NCBI RefSeq assembly: GCF_014200495.1
Contig: NZ_JACHBY010000007.1
Span: forward strand, 310,001-374,000
DNA from: Mucilaginibacter geliditolerans
Lineage (GTDB): Bacteria > Bacteroidota > Bacteroidia > Sphingobacteriales > Sphingobacteriaceae
Length of the DNA stretch: 64,000 nt
Direction: 5' to 3'
In this document: one piece after another, positions 17,376 to 26,232 of the stretch
How the letters are laid out: each line of letters starts with the position of its first letter
How positions within the stretch are numbered: position 1 is the first letter of the stretch
Position numbers and translations under genes: made by a program
The notes under the pieces: generated by a model
What the model was told of the DNA's origin: nothing
The model's input: the letters and a program-made list of their open reading frames with translations, nothing else
Database searches by the model: none

Positions 17376-20288
17376 ATGCAACATATTAATAAACTCTTTT
17401 TGGTTTTGTGCCTTTTTTTTAGCCTTAACTCGTTTGGTCAAAGCTCCATCAATGATTTTAATATTCCCCGCGTGTCGCCTTTGCCTGCAGCTGTAACGGG
17501 TGTTGAACAGCCCCGGATTTTATTAAATGGTAAATGGGGCTTTCAGGTGATGGGGCATGCCGCAAAACATAGCATTAGCGTGCCTGGTGAATGGGAAATG
17601 CAGGGTTTTACTGTAAATGAAGGAGAAACGGCTGTATATAGATTAAAACTTGATATCCCTGCCGATTGGAAAGGCCAGCGGATAAAAATACGCTTTGACG
17701 GTGTAAGCTCACATGCGCTGGTGAGGGTTAATAATGTTAAAGTAGGGGAGCATGAGGGAAGCTTTGTTCCCTTTGAAGCCGATATTACCAATGCGCTTAA
17801 TCCCAGTGATAATATACTGCAGGTAGAAGTGCAGGCATTAACCATTAGCGACCGCCTGGCCTGTACGTCACAATACGCGGTACACACGATTGGCGGCTTA
17901 TTGCGTAAAGTAGTGTTGTTTGCAGTGCCACAAACAAATATCGCGTCTAATGTGGCAACAACGGTTTTTGACCCGCAATTTAAAAATGCGGCCTTAAAGT
18001 TGCAATCCCAATTAGCAAATGAGTCTGCATCAGCAACATCGGCACAGTTTCAATATATTTTGACGGATGCCGCTGGAAAGGTGATTTTTGAAAAGCTATC
18101 GGCACTTGAAAAAAATATCCCTTCAAACGGCTTACGTGATATAAATACTACTATCAGTGTAAAACAGCCAGAGCAATGGAACCCGGAACATCCTTATTTA
18201 TATCATTTAAAAAGCTCATTGCTGTTGGATGGGAAAGTCGTTCAGTCGATAACACAAAATGTAGGGTTCAGACAAGTTGAAGTTAAAGGTAACCAGCTGT
18301 TCGTTAATGGGAAGTCGGTGAAATTGCATGGTGTAAACCGTCATTCTATTTACCCGCTTACAGGTAGAAGCGTTAGTCCCGAATTAGACCGGAAAGATGC
18401 TGAACTTTTCCGTAATGCCAATTGTAACTATATCCGCACATCACATTACCCGCCATCAGAGGAGTTTCTGAATGCTGCTGATGAGTTGGGCTTGTTTGTT
18501 GAAAGCGAAGCATCATTATGCTGGATAAATCATGGTGCGTCACCCATTTGGAAAAAGTGGGATTATAAAGACGAACGGTTTTTACCTTATATGGTTAATG
18601 CAGATGTAGAAAATGTATTAGCCGGGCGTAATCACCCATCCATCATCATCTGGTCGCTGGGGAATGAATCGGTATGGAGCCCATTGTGGGCAAAGGTGAA
18701 CAAGGTTGTAAAACAATTAGACCCATCGCGCCCCACAACTTTTCATGACCAGTGCTGGGGTGGCTACAACAATGCGCACAGCAAAGCGGATATAGCTGTT
18801 TACCATTATCCCGGTACAAACGGGCCGGCCGCATGTGATACTATGAAACGGCCTGTTCTTTTTGGCGAGTATGCACATATTTCGTGTTATAGCAGAAGAG
18901 AATTACTAACCGATCCCGGCGTTCGCAGTAGTTATGGCAAGCCATTGGAAATGATGTACGATTCAATGTATTACCATAAAGGCTGCCTTGGGGGTGCCAT
19001 ATGGGCGGGTATTGATGATATCTTCCACATGCCCGACGGGCGGATTGTTGGTTATGGCCCCTGGGGCGTTATTGATGCCTGGCGCAGGCCAAAACCCGAG
19101 TATTGGGGGGTGAAAAAAGCTTATTCTCCCATTAAAATAAAAAGCATAAAATTTCCAACCGCTGGTAAAAAATATGTTGAACTTTTGGTGGAAAACAGGT
19201 ATGATTTTACATCGTTAAAAGGCGCAGCTATTATTGTAGTTTTAAATGGGCAACCTCAAACTGTAAAAGCTGATATCTTACCACGCAGTAGCGGGATTAT
19301 AAAAATTCCGGCTACTGAATTTAAAACGCTTCAGTTAACGTTTAAAGACCCCAGGGGATTTATTGCTGATGAAGAAAAATATGAAGCAGAAGCTCATTCA
19401 ACGGAGTTAATTGGTCAAAATGTAGAAGTTTCATTTACAGAAAATGAGGCTGCTTATTTTGTAAAACAAGGTAACATACAGTATAGCATTAGTAAAAATA
19501 CCGGAATTATTACTTCGGTACGAAAAGGTGATACCGAGATTTTAAACCAGGGCCCTGTTTTTAGTATGGTATCCATGAATGATGATGATGGCGGCAAACC
19601 AAATGTTGCAGGAGAGACGTATCAGAATAACATTTATCCGCTTAAAAATTATCCTTTGTACACCTTATTTGCCCGTGATCTTGTTGCACAAAAAATTGAT
19701 TCGGGATTGAAGTTTTCGATGAATATTGCCTACGCTGATTGTAAAGGCAAGCAAACCTATTTATTTACAAACGATGGGAAACTAATAACCGAATATGAGG
19801 TTCAGTATTCCAATGCTGATATATCACCATATCAATATGGCCTGATGCTGCAATTGCCTAAAAGCTTTGATCAGCTTAGCTGGAAGCGAAAGGGTGAATT
19901 TACTGCTTATCCTGCAAACGACATTGCACGATCTGAAGGAACAGCAATGCTTAATGTAAAGCATGTAGATGGGGTGGAAGAGTGGGGCGTTGTACCAACA
20001 AGCGACTGGAAAGATGATGCGAATGATTTGGGAAGTAATGATTTTCGGTCCACTAAGCGCTATATTCAAAATGCCTCTTTGCAGGACCATAATGGGGATA
20101 GTATTACCGTACTTTCAGATGCGACCCAGGCATCCCGCAGTTGGTTGCAGGACGAGCATCTGAACTGGCTGATTGCTGATTATTGTAACAATGGATCGGA
20201 ACCGTATTATGGTTCCCCGCATTCAAACGGACGGATCAAAATAAAAGATAATACGCTAAAAGGTAAATTAGTTATAGTAGTGAAATGA
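17376..20288 (+). CDS. GH2 family glycoside hydrolase (beta-galactosidase-like), copy 2
   Basis: A 970-residue secreted paralogue of the preceding enzyme with the same domain order: VPGEWEMQGF in the jelly roll, RTSHYPPSEEF in the barrel, acid/base Glu431 in WSLGNES, nucleophile Glu498 in LFGEYAHIS, and the LacZ-small-chain-like C-terminus. The signal peptide is LFLVLCLFFSLNSFGQ. The two copies clearly arose by duplication but have diverged in the active-site surroundings (for example CWINHG against CWAENT after the substrate loop), so they may cut different linkages of one glycan. It lies in the same operon, 32 bp before the GH95-like gene. Confidence 0.9.
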   Translation: MQHINKLFLVLCLFFSLNSFGQSSINDFNIPRVSPLPAAVTGVEQPRILLNGKWGFQVMGHAAKHSISVPGEWEMQGFTVNEGETAVYRLKLDIPADWKGQRIKIRFDGVSSHALVRVNNVKVGEHEGSFVPFEADITNALNPSDNILQVEVQALTISDRLACTSQYAVHTIGGLLRKVVLFAVPQTNIASNVATTVFDPQFKNAALKLQSQLANESASATSAQFQYILTDAAGKVIFEKLSALEKNIPSNGLRDINTTISVKQPEQWNPEHPYLYHLKSSLLLDGKVVQSITQNVGFRQVEVKGNQLFVNGKSVKLHGVNRHSIYPLTGRSVSPELDRKDAELFRNANCNYIRTSHYPPSEEFLNAADELGLFVESEASLCWINHGASPIWKKWDYKDERFLPYMVNADVENVLAGRNHPSIIIWSLGNESVWSPLWAKVNKVVKQLDPSRPTTFHDQCWGGYNNAHSKADIAVYHYPGTNGPAACDTMKRPVLFGEYAHISCYSRRELLTDPGVRSSYGKPLEMMYDSMYYHKGCLGGAIWAGIDDIFHMPDGRIVGYGPWGVIDAWRRPKPEYWGVKKAYSPIKIKSIKFPTAGKKYVELLVENRYDFTSLKGAAIIVVLNGQPQTVKADILPRSSGIIKIPATEFKTLQLTFKDPRGFIADEEKYEAEAHSTELIGQNVEVSFTENEAAYFVKQGNIQYSISKNTGIITSVRKGDTEILNQGPVFSMVSMNDDDGGKPNVAGETYQNNIYPLKNYPLYTLFARDLVAQKIDSGLKFSMNIAYADCKGKQTYLFTNDGKLITEYEVQYSNADISPYQYGLMLQLPKSFDQLSWKRKGEFTAYPANDIARSEGTAMLNVKHVDGVEEWGVVPTSDWKDDANDLGSNDFRSTKRYIQNASLQDHNGDSITVLSDATQASRSWLQDEHLNWLIADYCNNGSEPYYGSPHSNGRIKIKDNTLKGKLVIVVK

Positions 20289-20320
20289 GATTTGATTATT
20301 ATTACTAATAATCAACAAAA

Positions 20321-22621
20321 ATGTTAAAAGCTTCTATGAAAAAAATAATTTCAATTGTCGTATTTGTTTTATTATGTGGTACCGTGTTCGGTCAGTCAGC
20401 AGAGCATGACCTGAATTTTGATGTATTGGCAAAACAGTGGGATGAAGCGATACCATTGGGTAATGGTATGTTGGGTGCTCTGGTATGGCAAAAAAACGAT
20501 CATTTGCGCTTCTCTCTTGATAGGGCCGACCTTTGGGATATGCGCCCGATGAAAGGCCTGCACCGTAAGGAATTCAGTTACCAATGGGTGATGGATCAGA
20601 TTAAGAAAAAGGATTATGCACCTGTACAGCAATACTTTGACGAGCCTTATGACAGTGAGCCTGCGCCCTCCAAAATTCCGGGCGGTGCGCTGGAATTCGA
20701 TACAAAAAACTGGGGTAATGTACAATCGGTTCATTTGTATTTAAAAAATGCTTTATGTGAGGTGAAGTGGGCAAATGGAACGATATTGAAAACACTTGTA
20801 CATGCAACTGCGCCGGTTGGCTGGTTTAGGTTTGAAAATATCAGGACAGACCTAATCCCGCAACTAATAGCTCCAAGATACCAGGGCAAAGTAAATGTAT
20901 CCGGTGATCCTGTTGGCGGAGATGACTTGTCGAGACTGGGTTATTCGCAGGGAACCATCAAACAGCAGGGGAATAGCATTACTTACACGCAGCAAGGATG
21001 GGGAGGGTTTATATATCAAATCAATGTACAATGGAAGAAGGTTGATGCAACCACTATTGAGGGCGTATGGAGTATCTCTTCACAATACCCCGGTACTAAG
21101 ATCAATACTGTTGCATCTGTAGTATCAAAACAGGCACTGGAACGCGGTTATGCGACTGATTATGTTTCGCATGTAGCCTGGTGGAAAAACTTCTGGAGCA
21201 AATCCGCTATCCACGTACCCGATCCATTATTAGAAAAGCAATGGTACATGGAGCAATACAAATTTGGTTCCGCATCACGGAAGGGGGCGCCGCCTATCTC
21301 GCTGCAAGCTGTTTGGACAGCAGATAATGGCCGTTTACCACCATGGAAAGGAGATTTCCATAACGATCTGAATACGCAACTGAGCTACTGGCCTGCTTAC
21401 ACCGGCAACCACCTTGACGAAGCGATGAACTTCCTTGATTTCCAGGAAAAGAACAAAGCCAACTATGAGCGGTATACCAAACTGTATTTCGGTAAAAAAG
21501 GATTGGCCGTGCCCGGTGTAACCACATTGGATGGCACCGAAATGGGCGGCTGGATACAGTACTCACTTTCTCCCACCGTATCATCATGGTTGGGGCAGCA
21601 TTATTATTTGCAATGGAAATACAGCATGGATAAAAACTTTTTACGTGAAAAGGCTTATCCATGGGTAAAAGGTGCCGCAACATTTATTGAAAATATAACT
21701 GTTCTGGATAGCGCCGGTCACCGCAAGTTACCCTATAGTTCCAGCCCGGAGATCAATGACAACGATATTACCGCATGGTTCCCGCAAAATACCAATTATG
21801 ATCTGTCACTGATGAAATTTACATTTAAAGCGGCAGCGGAGATGGCGGATGAACTGGGGCTTAAAAATGAAGCTTCACACTGGCGAAAGATCGGTGCGGA
21901 GTATAGTGATTTTGCATTAAGCCCTGCTAATGAGCTGATGTTTTCGCCGACGATGTCTTATAATCAATCGCACCGCCATTTCTCTCATATGATGAGTATT
22001 TATCCACTTGGTCTTATAAAATGGGAGGACGGGCCAAAAGCGCAGTCTATCATCAAAAACTCTATTCATTTATTGGATAGTATTGGCCCGGCATATTGGT
22101 GTGGTTACTCCTATTCATGGTTGGCAAATATGAAGGCGAGGGCAAAAAATGGCGAGGGTGCAGCAAAAGAACTCACCATTTTCGCAAAAGCGTTCTGCTC
22201 AATTAATAGCTTCCATTTAAATGGTGATCAAACGAAATCCGGCTACTCGAAATTTCAGTATCGCCCGTTTACACTGGAGGGGAATTTTGCTTTCGCGGCC
22301 GGTTTGCAGGAGATGTTATTACAAAGTTATGCAGGCTTTATAGAAATACTACCCGCTGTGCCTGCTGAATGGTCCGATATCTCATTTGAAAATTTACGGG
22401 CAGAAGGTGCTTTCCTGGTAAGTGTTAAAAAGGCAGGTGGCCAGGTTAATGAAGTTAAAATTGTTTCAGAAAAAGGGGGGAATACCAAATTGAAACTGCC
22501 TTTCAAAACCTGGGCTGCAACACTGAAAAAAGACGTTAAAATAAAAGATACAGCCGATGGTTTTATCAGTTTAAACTGTAAACCGGGGGCTATACTTATT
22601 CTAAAAAATGCGAATAAATAA
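20321..22621 (+). CDS. GH95-like secreted glycoside hydrolase (alpha-L-fucosidase/alpha-L-galactosidase type)
   Basis: A 766-residue exported enzyme (hydrophobic MKKIISIVVFVLLCG; ATG 20336 is an equally good start). GH95 landmarks are WDEAIPLGNGMLGALVW near the N-terminus, the barrel segment HNDLNTQLSYWPAYTGNH, SSSPEIND with Glu477 at the position of the general acid, and HRHFSHMMSIYPLGLI. GH95 enzymes invert alpha-1,2-L-fucosyl or alpha-L-galactosyl bonds. The protein is shorter than classical fucosidases and similarity is partial, so a related unassigned (alpha/alpha)6-barrel family is possible. With the two GH2 enzymes it would strip side groups from a galactose-containing glycan. Confidence 0.75.
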   Translation: MLKASMKKIISIVVFVLLCGTVFGQSAEHDLNFDVLAKQWDEAIPLGNGMLGALVWQKNDHLRFSLDRADLWDMRPMKGLHRKEFSYQWVMDQIKKKDYAPVQQYFDEPYDSEPAPSKIPGGALEFDTKNWGNVQSVHLYLKNALCEVKWANGTILKTLVHATAPVGWFRFENIRTDLIPQLIAPRYQGKVNVSGDPVGGDDLSRLGYSQGTIKQQGNSITYTQQGWGGFIYQINVQWKKVDATTIEGVWSISSQYPGTKINTVASVVSKQALERGYATDYVSHVAWWKNFWSKSAIHVPDPLLEKQWYMEQYKFGSASRKGAPPISLQAVWTADNGRLPPWKGDFHNDLNTQLSYWPAYTGNHLDEAMNFLDFQEKNKANYERYTKLYFGKKGLAVPGVTTLDGTEMGGWIQYSLSPTVSSWLGQHYYLQWKYSMDKNFLREKAYPWVKGAATFIENITVLDSAGHRKLPYSSSPEINDNDITAWFPQNTNYDLSLMKFTFKAAAEMADELGLKNEASHWRKIGAEYSDFALSPANELMFSPTMSYNQSHRHFSHMMSIYPLGLIKWEDGPKAQSIIKNSIHLLDSIGPAYWCGYSYSWLANMKARAKNGEGAAKELTIFAKAFCSINSFHLNGDQTKSGYSKFQYRPFTLEGNFAFAAGLQEMLLQSYAGFIEILPAVPAEWSDISFENLRAEGAFLVSVKKAGGQVNEVKIVSEKGGNTKLKLPFKTWAATLKKDVKIKDTADGFISLNCKPGAILILKNANK

Positions 22622-22649
22622 CCTGAATAATTGTTGATTAATTAATAGT

Positions 22650-23816
22650 ATGAAAATTACAGATGTAAAAGTTTGGTTGGTTGAAGGAGTTAAGTACAAC
22701 TGGACATTGTTAAAAATATATACCGATACGGGGCATACAGGGGTTGGTGAAGCTACCAACTGGCCGGGCAGCCCAATAGTTTATAATGCAGCAAAACATG
22801 TTGGTGAACGCATTATTGGGCTCGACCCAATGAGGACTGATTTTATCTGGACGAAACTTTATCGCGATCTGAACTGGATAGGCCCGTTTGGTGCCAGCAT
22901 GTGTGCTATCAGCGGTATTGATATGGCCCTTTTAGATTTAAAAGGAAAAGTTTTGGGCACACCCTGTTATGAATTGCTCGGAGGGGCATTTCGCAAGGAT
23001 ATTTTGCTGTATGCCAATTATTGGTTTACAGGGGGAGGCCATAACGCAGATGATTATGCAGAACAAGCCAAAAGAGTAAAGGCTGCTGGATTTACCGGGT
23101 TAAAATTTGACCCTTTTGCACACACCAATTATCTGTATGGCGAAGATTTGTCTTCAAATCTCACTTTAACAGCTGAGCAGCAGGACCTGGCCTTTAACGT
23201 AAGTAAAGCTGTTAGGGATGCTGTAGGCCCCAACTTTGATATTATGATAGAAACCCATGCCATGCTAAACTACCGTGTGGCAGTAAAAATGGCGCAGCGT
23301 TTATCAGAATTGGATATCACCTGGTATGAAGAGCCTGCTGGCCCTGAAAGTGCCGATTCGTTACGGGCTATGCGCGAGCGCATTCCTTCCAACGTGTCTA
23401 TTTGCGTGGGCGAACGCCATTATACCCGGCACGGCATCCGCCCGGTATTGGAAAAAAACATTTGTGACATTATGATGCCTGATATCACCCGTTGCGGTGG
23501 CCCATCTGAGATGAAACGCATGGCTACGATGATGGAAACATATAATGTTTTGCTGGCACCACATAATCCAAACGGCCCATTATCAACCCTGGCATCTGCC
23601 CATGTATGTGCTTCGGTGCCAAACTTTTTCAGGCAGGAATTTATGTTCAATGATGTAGCATGGCGGGATACGGTAATCACGCATCCTATCAAAGACATGG
23701 TTAAAGATGGCCACCTGCATTTAAGTGACCGCCCGGGTTTGGGTGTTGATCTGGTAGAAGAAGAAATGGAAAAGCACCCAGGCGTGTTAATTCCAAGGCC
23801 GGGGTTTTATGTGTAA
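22650..23816 (+). CDS. enolase-superfamily sugar-acid dehydratase (mandelate racemase/galactonate dehydratase type)
   Basis: A 388-residue cytoplasmic enzyme with the N-terminal capping domain and C-terminal barrel of the mandelate racemase subgroup. Probable Mg2+ ligands are Glu201 in IETHAM, Glu227/228 in WYEEP and Glu255 in VGERH; likely acid/base residues are His203 in the same ETH motif and His305 in APHNPNGP, the arrangement of D-galactonate and related acid dehydratases. It should turn an aldonate into a 2-keto-3-deoxy acid. Substrate candidates from context are galactonate, fuconate or L-galactonate. It sits between the GH95-like enzyme and an SDR dehydrogenase in one operon, which supports a non-phosphorylating oxidative route. 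Confidence 0.85.
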   Translation: MKITDVKVWLVEGVKYNWTLLKIYTDTGHTGVGEATNWPGSPIVYNAAKHVGERIIGLDPMRTDFIWTKLYRDLNWIGPFGASMCAISGIDMALLDLKGKVLGTPCYELLGGAFRKDILLYANYWFTGGGHNADDYAEQAKRVKAAGFTGLKFDPFAHTNYLYGEDLSSNLTLTAEQQDLAFNVSKAVRDAVGPNFDIMIETHAMLNYRVAVKMAQRLSELDITWYEEPAGPESADSLRAMRERIPSNVSICVGERHYTRHGIRPVLEKNICDIMMPDITRCGGPSEMKRMATMMETYNVLLAPHNPNGPLSTLASAHVCASVPNFFRQEFMFNDVAWRDTVITHPIKDMVKDGHLHLSDRPGLGVDLVEEEMEKHPGVLIPRPGFYV

Positions 23817-23830
23817 TAAACAGATATAAT

Positions 23831-24604
23831 ATGTTTCAGATTGATCTTATCGGGAAAACAGTTTTGATAACAGGCGCCTCATCGGGCATCGGATTAGGTA
23901 TAGCCAAAATGTTTGCAAAAGCCGGGGCAGATATTTCGGGTTGTGGCCTGGAAAAAAATGATGGCGGCTTTATAAAAGAGGCAGAGGGGCGGGGGATGAA
24001 AGCATTATATACAGTATGCGATGTTACAAAAAAAACAGATCTGCAAAACCTCATTCAAAACACCATTAATACTTTCGGCCGCATTGATATCCTGGTATCC
24101 AATGCCGGGCAAAATGTTTTTGAAGGTGCCGAAGAATGTAATGACGAGGATTGGCAGCGCAATATTGATCTGAACCTGGCATCGCACTGGCAATTGGCAA
24201 AGTTGTGTAAACCACATCTCGAGCAAAATGCTGGTGTGATAATTATTATTACATCCAATCATGCTTTTAGTACCATCCCCGGGTGCTTCCCTTATAATGT
24301 ATCTAAAACGGCATTAACCGGATTGGTCAGAAGCCTGGCAATAGAGTGGGGACCCCGGATACGTACTGTTGGTTTAGCGCCCGGTTTTATTGATACCCCG
24401 GGTAATCAGCAGTGGTTTAATTCGTTTGCCGACCCTGAAAAGGAGCGGCAACGGACAATTAACCTGCACCCGGTTAAAAAAATAGGTACACCAGAAGAAA
24501 CGGGAGCCTGGTGTGTGTTTTTAGCGAGCGACTATGCGGCTTTTGCCTCCGGGACAACGTATTTACTGGACGGCGGTAGAAACGCATTAATGCAGGATAG
24601 CTGA
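23831..24604 (+). CDS. short-chain dehydrogenase/reductase (SDR)
   Basis: A 257-residue classical SDR. It has the cofactor loop TGASSGIGLGIA, the NAG motif (LVSNAGQNVF), Ser142, and the catalytic pair Tyr155-Lys159 in PYNVSK, followed by GLAPGFIDTPG. The N-terminal loop lacks the basic residue typical of NADP enzymes immediately after beta-2 (the strand ends in GCGLEKNDGG), so cofactor preference is uncertain. In this operon it may oxidise the released sugar to its lactone or act on the keto-deoxy acid. It begins 14 bp after the dehydratase and ends 20 bp before the convergent SusD gene, closing PUL 1. Confidence 0.9.
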   Translation: MFQIDLIGKTVLITGASSGIGLGIAKMFAKAGADISGCGLEKNDGGFIKEAEGRGMKALYTVCDVTKKTDLQNLIQNTINTFGRIDILVSNAGQNVFEGAEECNDEDWQRNIDLNLASHWQLAKLCKPHLEQNAGVIIIITSNHAFSTIPGCFPYNVSKTALTGLVRSLAIEWGPRIRTVGLAPGFIDTPGNQQWFNSFADPEKERQRTINLHPVKKIGTPEETGAWCVFLASDYAAFASGTTYLLDGGRNALMQDS

Positions 24605-24624
24605 AAACCTTATTGTACCGATCG

Positions 24625-26226
24625 TTATTCTTTGTCCCACCAAACCCGGCCGGTCAAAACATCGCCGCCGGTCAAACGGGCAACAGCGGCTTTGTAGTTC
24701 GTAGGGTTTGTTAATATTTCCGTCGACAGGTAAATCATTCTTCGCGGTATGGTACCCATTGTTACGTTTCCAGCATAATTCACAGGTACCAGCGCAGGAT
24801 AGCCTGACCTTTTCCAGTTAAACCAGTTTTCAATAAAATTAAAAGTAGTTCCTGTGGCTAACCAGTATTGAGTGTTGATCATCTGTAGTGAATTGTTTAC
24901 CGACGACATATCCAGCGGATACGAACTTAAATAATTACTGATGGAAACTGAAGTTACGCTGGTTTGCGCATCTAATTGGGTAAGCGACAGGAATGCGCCG
25001 GTCACCCCATTTACGTAATGTTGCTGAGCCGTACCATCAATATTCCACCCCCTTACCTTAGCTTCTGCTAGTAGAAGCTCCGTTTCCGCATAAGTAAAAA
25101 CCATTATAGGACCGCCTAATTTAAGGTATACATTGGTGCGGGGCCTGGAGTAATTTCCTAGTGGGGCATAGTCGGCACCGGTTCCCGTTCCTCCCGGATA
25201 GCCGAGAGATTTACTAATGTCTGTAGCGCCGCCTAAAAGGTCATAGCCATTTGGAAGCCCTACTTGTAATGAAGAATCCGGGTTACCTGAAAGTGTTTCA
25301 TTTCCGTTATTAGCCAGGCCGGGTGCTGGTATCTCCCCAATAACACTAAGCCTGGGGTCGTGGGTTTGCCTTAAAAAGTCAATCAGCGTTTTACTCCATC
25401 TTACTTGTTCATAATCGGTAAGCGTTCTTAGCGCTATTGAAGTGCCGTTTTGACTGGCCGAATTAGTTGCATCGGTTTGTACAATAGCATTGTCACTAAT
25501 GTCATTAAAAGTGCCGTCGGCAGCCGCTTTTTCTGCCCATTTCTCGGCACTAGCCGGATCAACTTTGGTTAACCGCATAGCTATTCGCAGCATTAATGAG
25601 TAACCAAACTTTTTCCAGCGCGTAATATCACCATTATAGAAAAGGTCGGCAGTTGGTTTGTCCCTGTTAATATCCAGCTTTGATATAGCGTTATCAAGCG
25701 TGGTTAACATGGCATTGTATATGCTTTGCTGGGTATCATAAACCGGATATTTAATACCTTGTTGTGCCATATCAGCCTGCGAATAAGGACAATCACCATA
25801 CATATCCGTAGTTCGCTGTAAAATAAATACAAACATGATGTTACCGATATTAATCAGATTGGAGTATGCTGCCGAATCCCTTTGAATGCATAATTGCTGC
25901 ATTTGCCTTATATCACCGGCTTCTGTATAACCCTGCGTGAATAGGGCTCCCTGGTAATCGGTAAAATTACCTTCGTTAATGTATTTATCGCCATTGTTAT
26001 AATAAAAATAAGTTGATGCCAGCACCTGCATCATAGTGCTTTCATACACCAATTGATAATAACCGGTATTTGCATAATTCAATTGTGCAGTTGAAAGCAA
26101 CTCATTAGGATCAAAGTTTGCAGCCGTTGACTTTGAAGGATCGGTATTGATATTATTTAGCTGTGTTTTGGTACAGCCGGTTAAAAAAACAATACTTATA
26201 AGCAGGATCAAAAATATTTTCTTCAT
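24625..26226 (-). CDS. SusD-like nutrient-binding outer-membrane lipoprotein (PUL 2, minus-strand pair)
   Basis: A 533-residue lipoprotein with lipobox FLTGC followed by TKTQLNNINTDPSKS, the usual beginning of the second SusD subfamily (SusD/RagB nutrient-binding outer-membrane lipoproteins). Other marks are DMYGDCPYSQA, WKKFGYSLMLRIAMRLTKVD, the helix TYAETELLLAEAKVRGW and the closing RVWWDKE. It is translated 6 bp downstream of its SusC partner and should form the lid of that transporter at the cell surface. Confidence 0.93.
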   Translation of the reverse strand: MKKIFLILLISIVFLTGCTKTQLNNINTDPSKSTAANFDPNELLSTAQLNYANTGYYQLVYESTMMQVLASTYFYYNNGDKYINEGNFTDYQGALFTQGYTEAGDIRQMQQLCIQRDSAAYSNLINIGNIMFVFILQRTTDMYGDCPYSQADMAQQGIKYPVYDTQQSIYNAMLTTLDNAISKLDINRDKPTADLFYNGDITRWKKFGYSLMLRIAMRLTKVDPASAEKWAEKAAADGTFNDISDNAIVQTDATNSASQNGTSIALRTLTDYEQVRWSKTLIDFLRQTHDPRLSVIGEIPAPGLANNGNETLSGNPDSSLQVGLPNGYDLLGGATDISKSLGYPGGTGTGADYAPLGNYSRPRTNVYLKLGGPIMVFTYAETELLLAEAKVRGWNIDGTAQQHYVNGVTGAFLSLTQLDAQTSVTSVSISNYLSSYPLDMSSVNNSLQMINTQYWLATGTTFNFIENWFNWKRSGYPALVPVNYAGNVTMGTIPRRMIYLSTEILTNPTNYKAAVARLTGGDVLTGRVWWDKE

Positions 26227-26232
26227 CTCACA

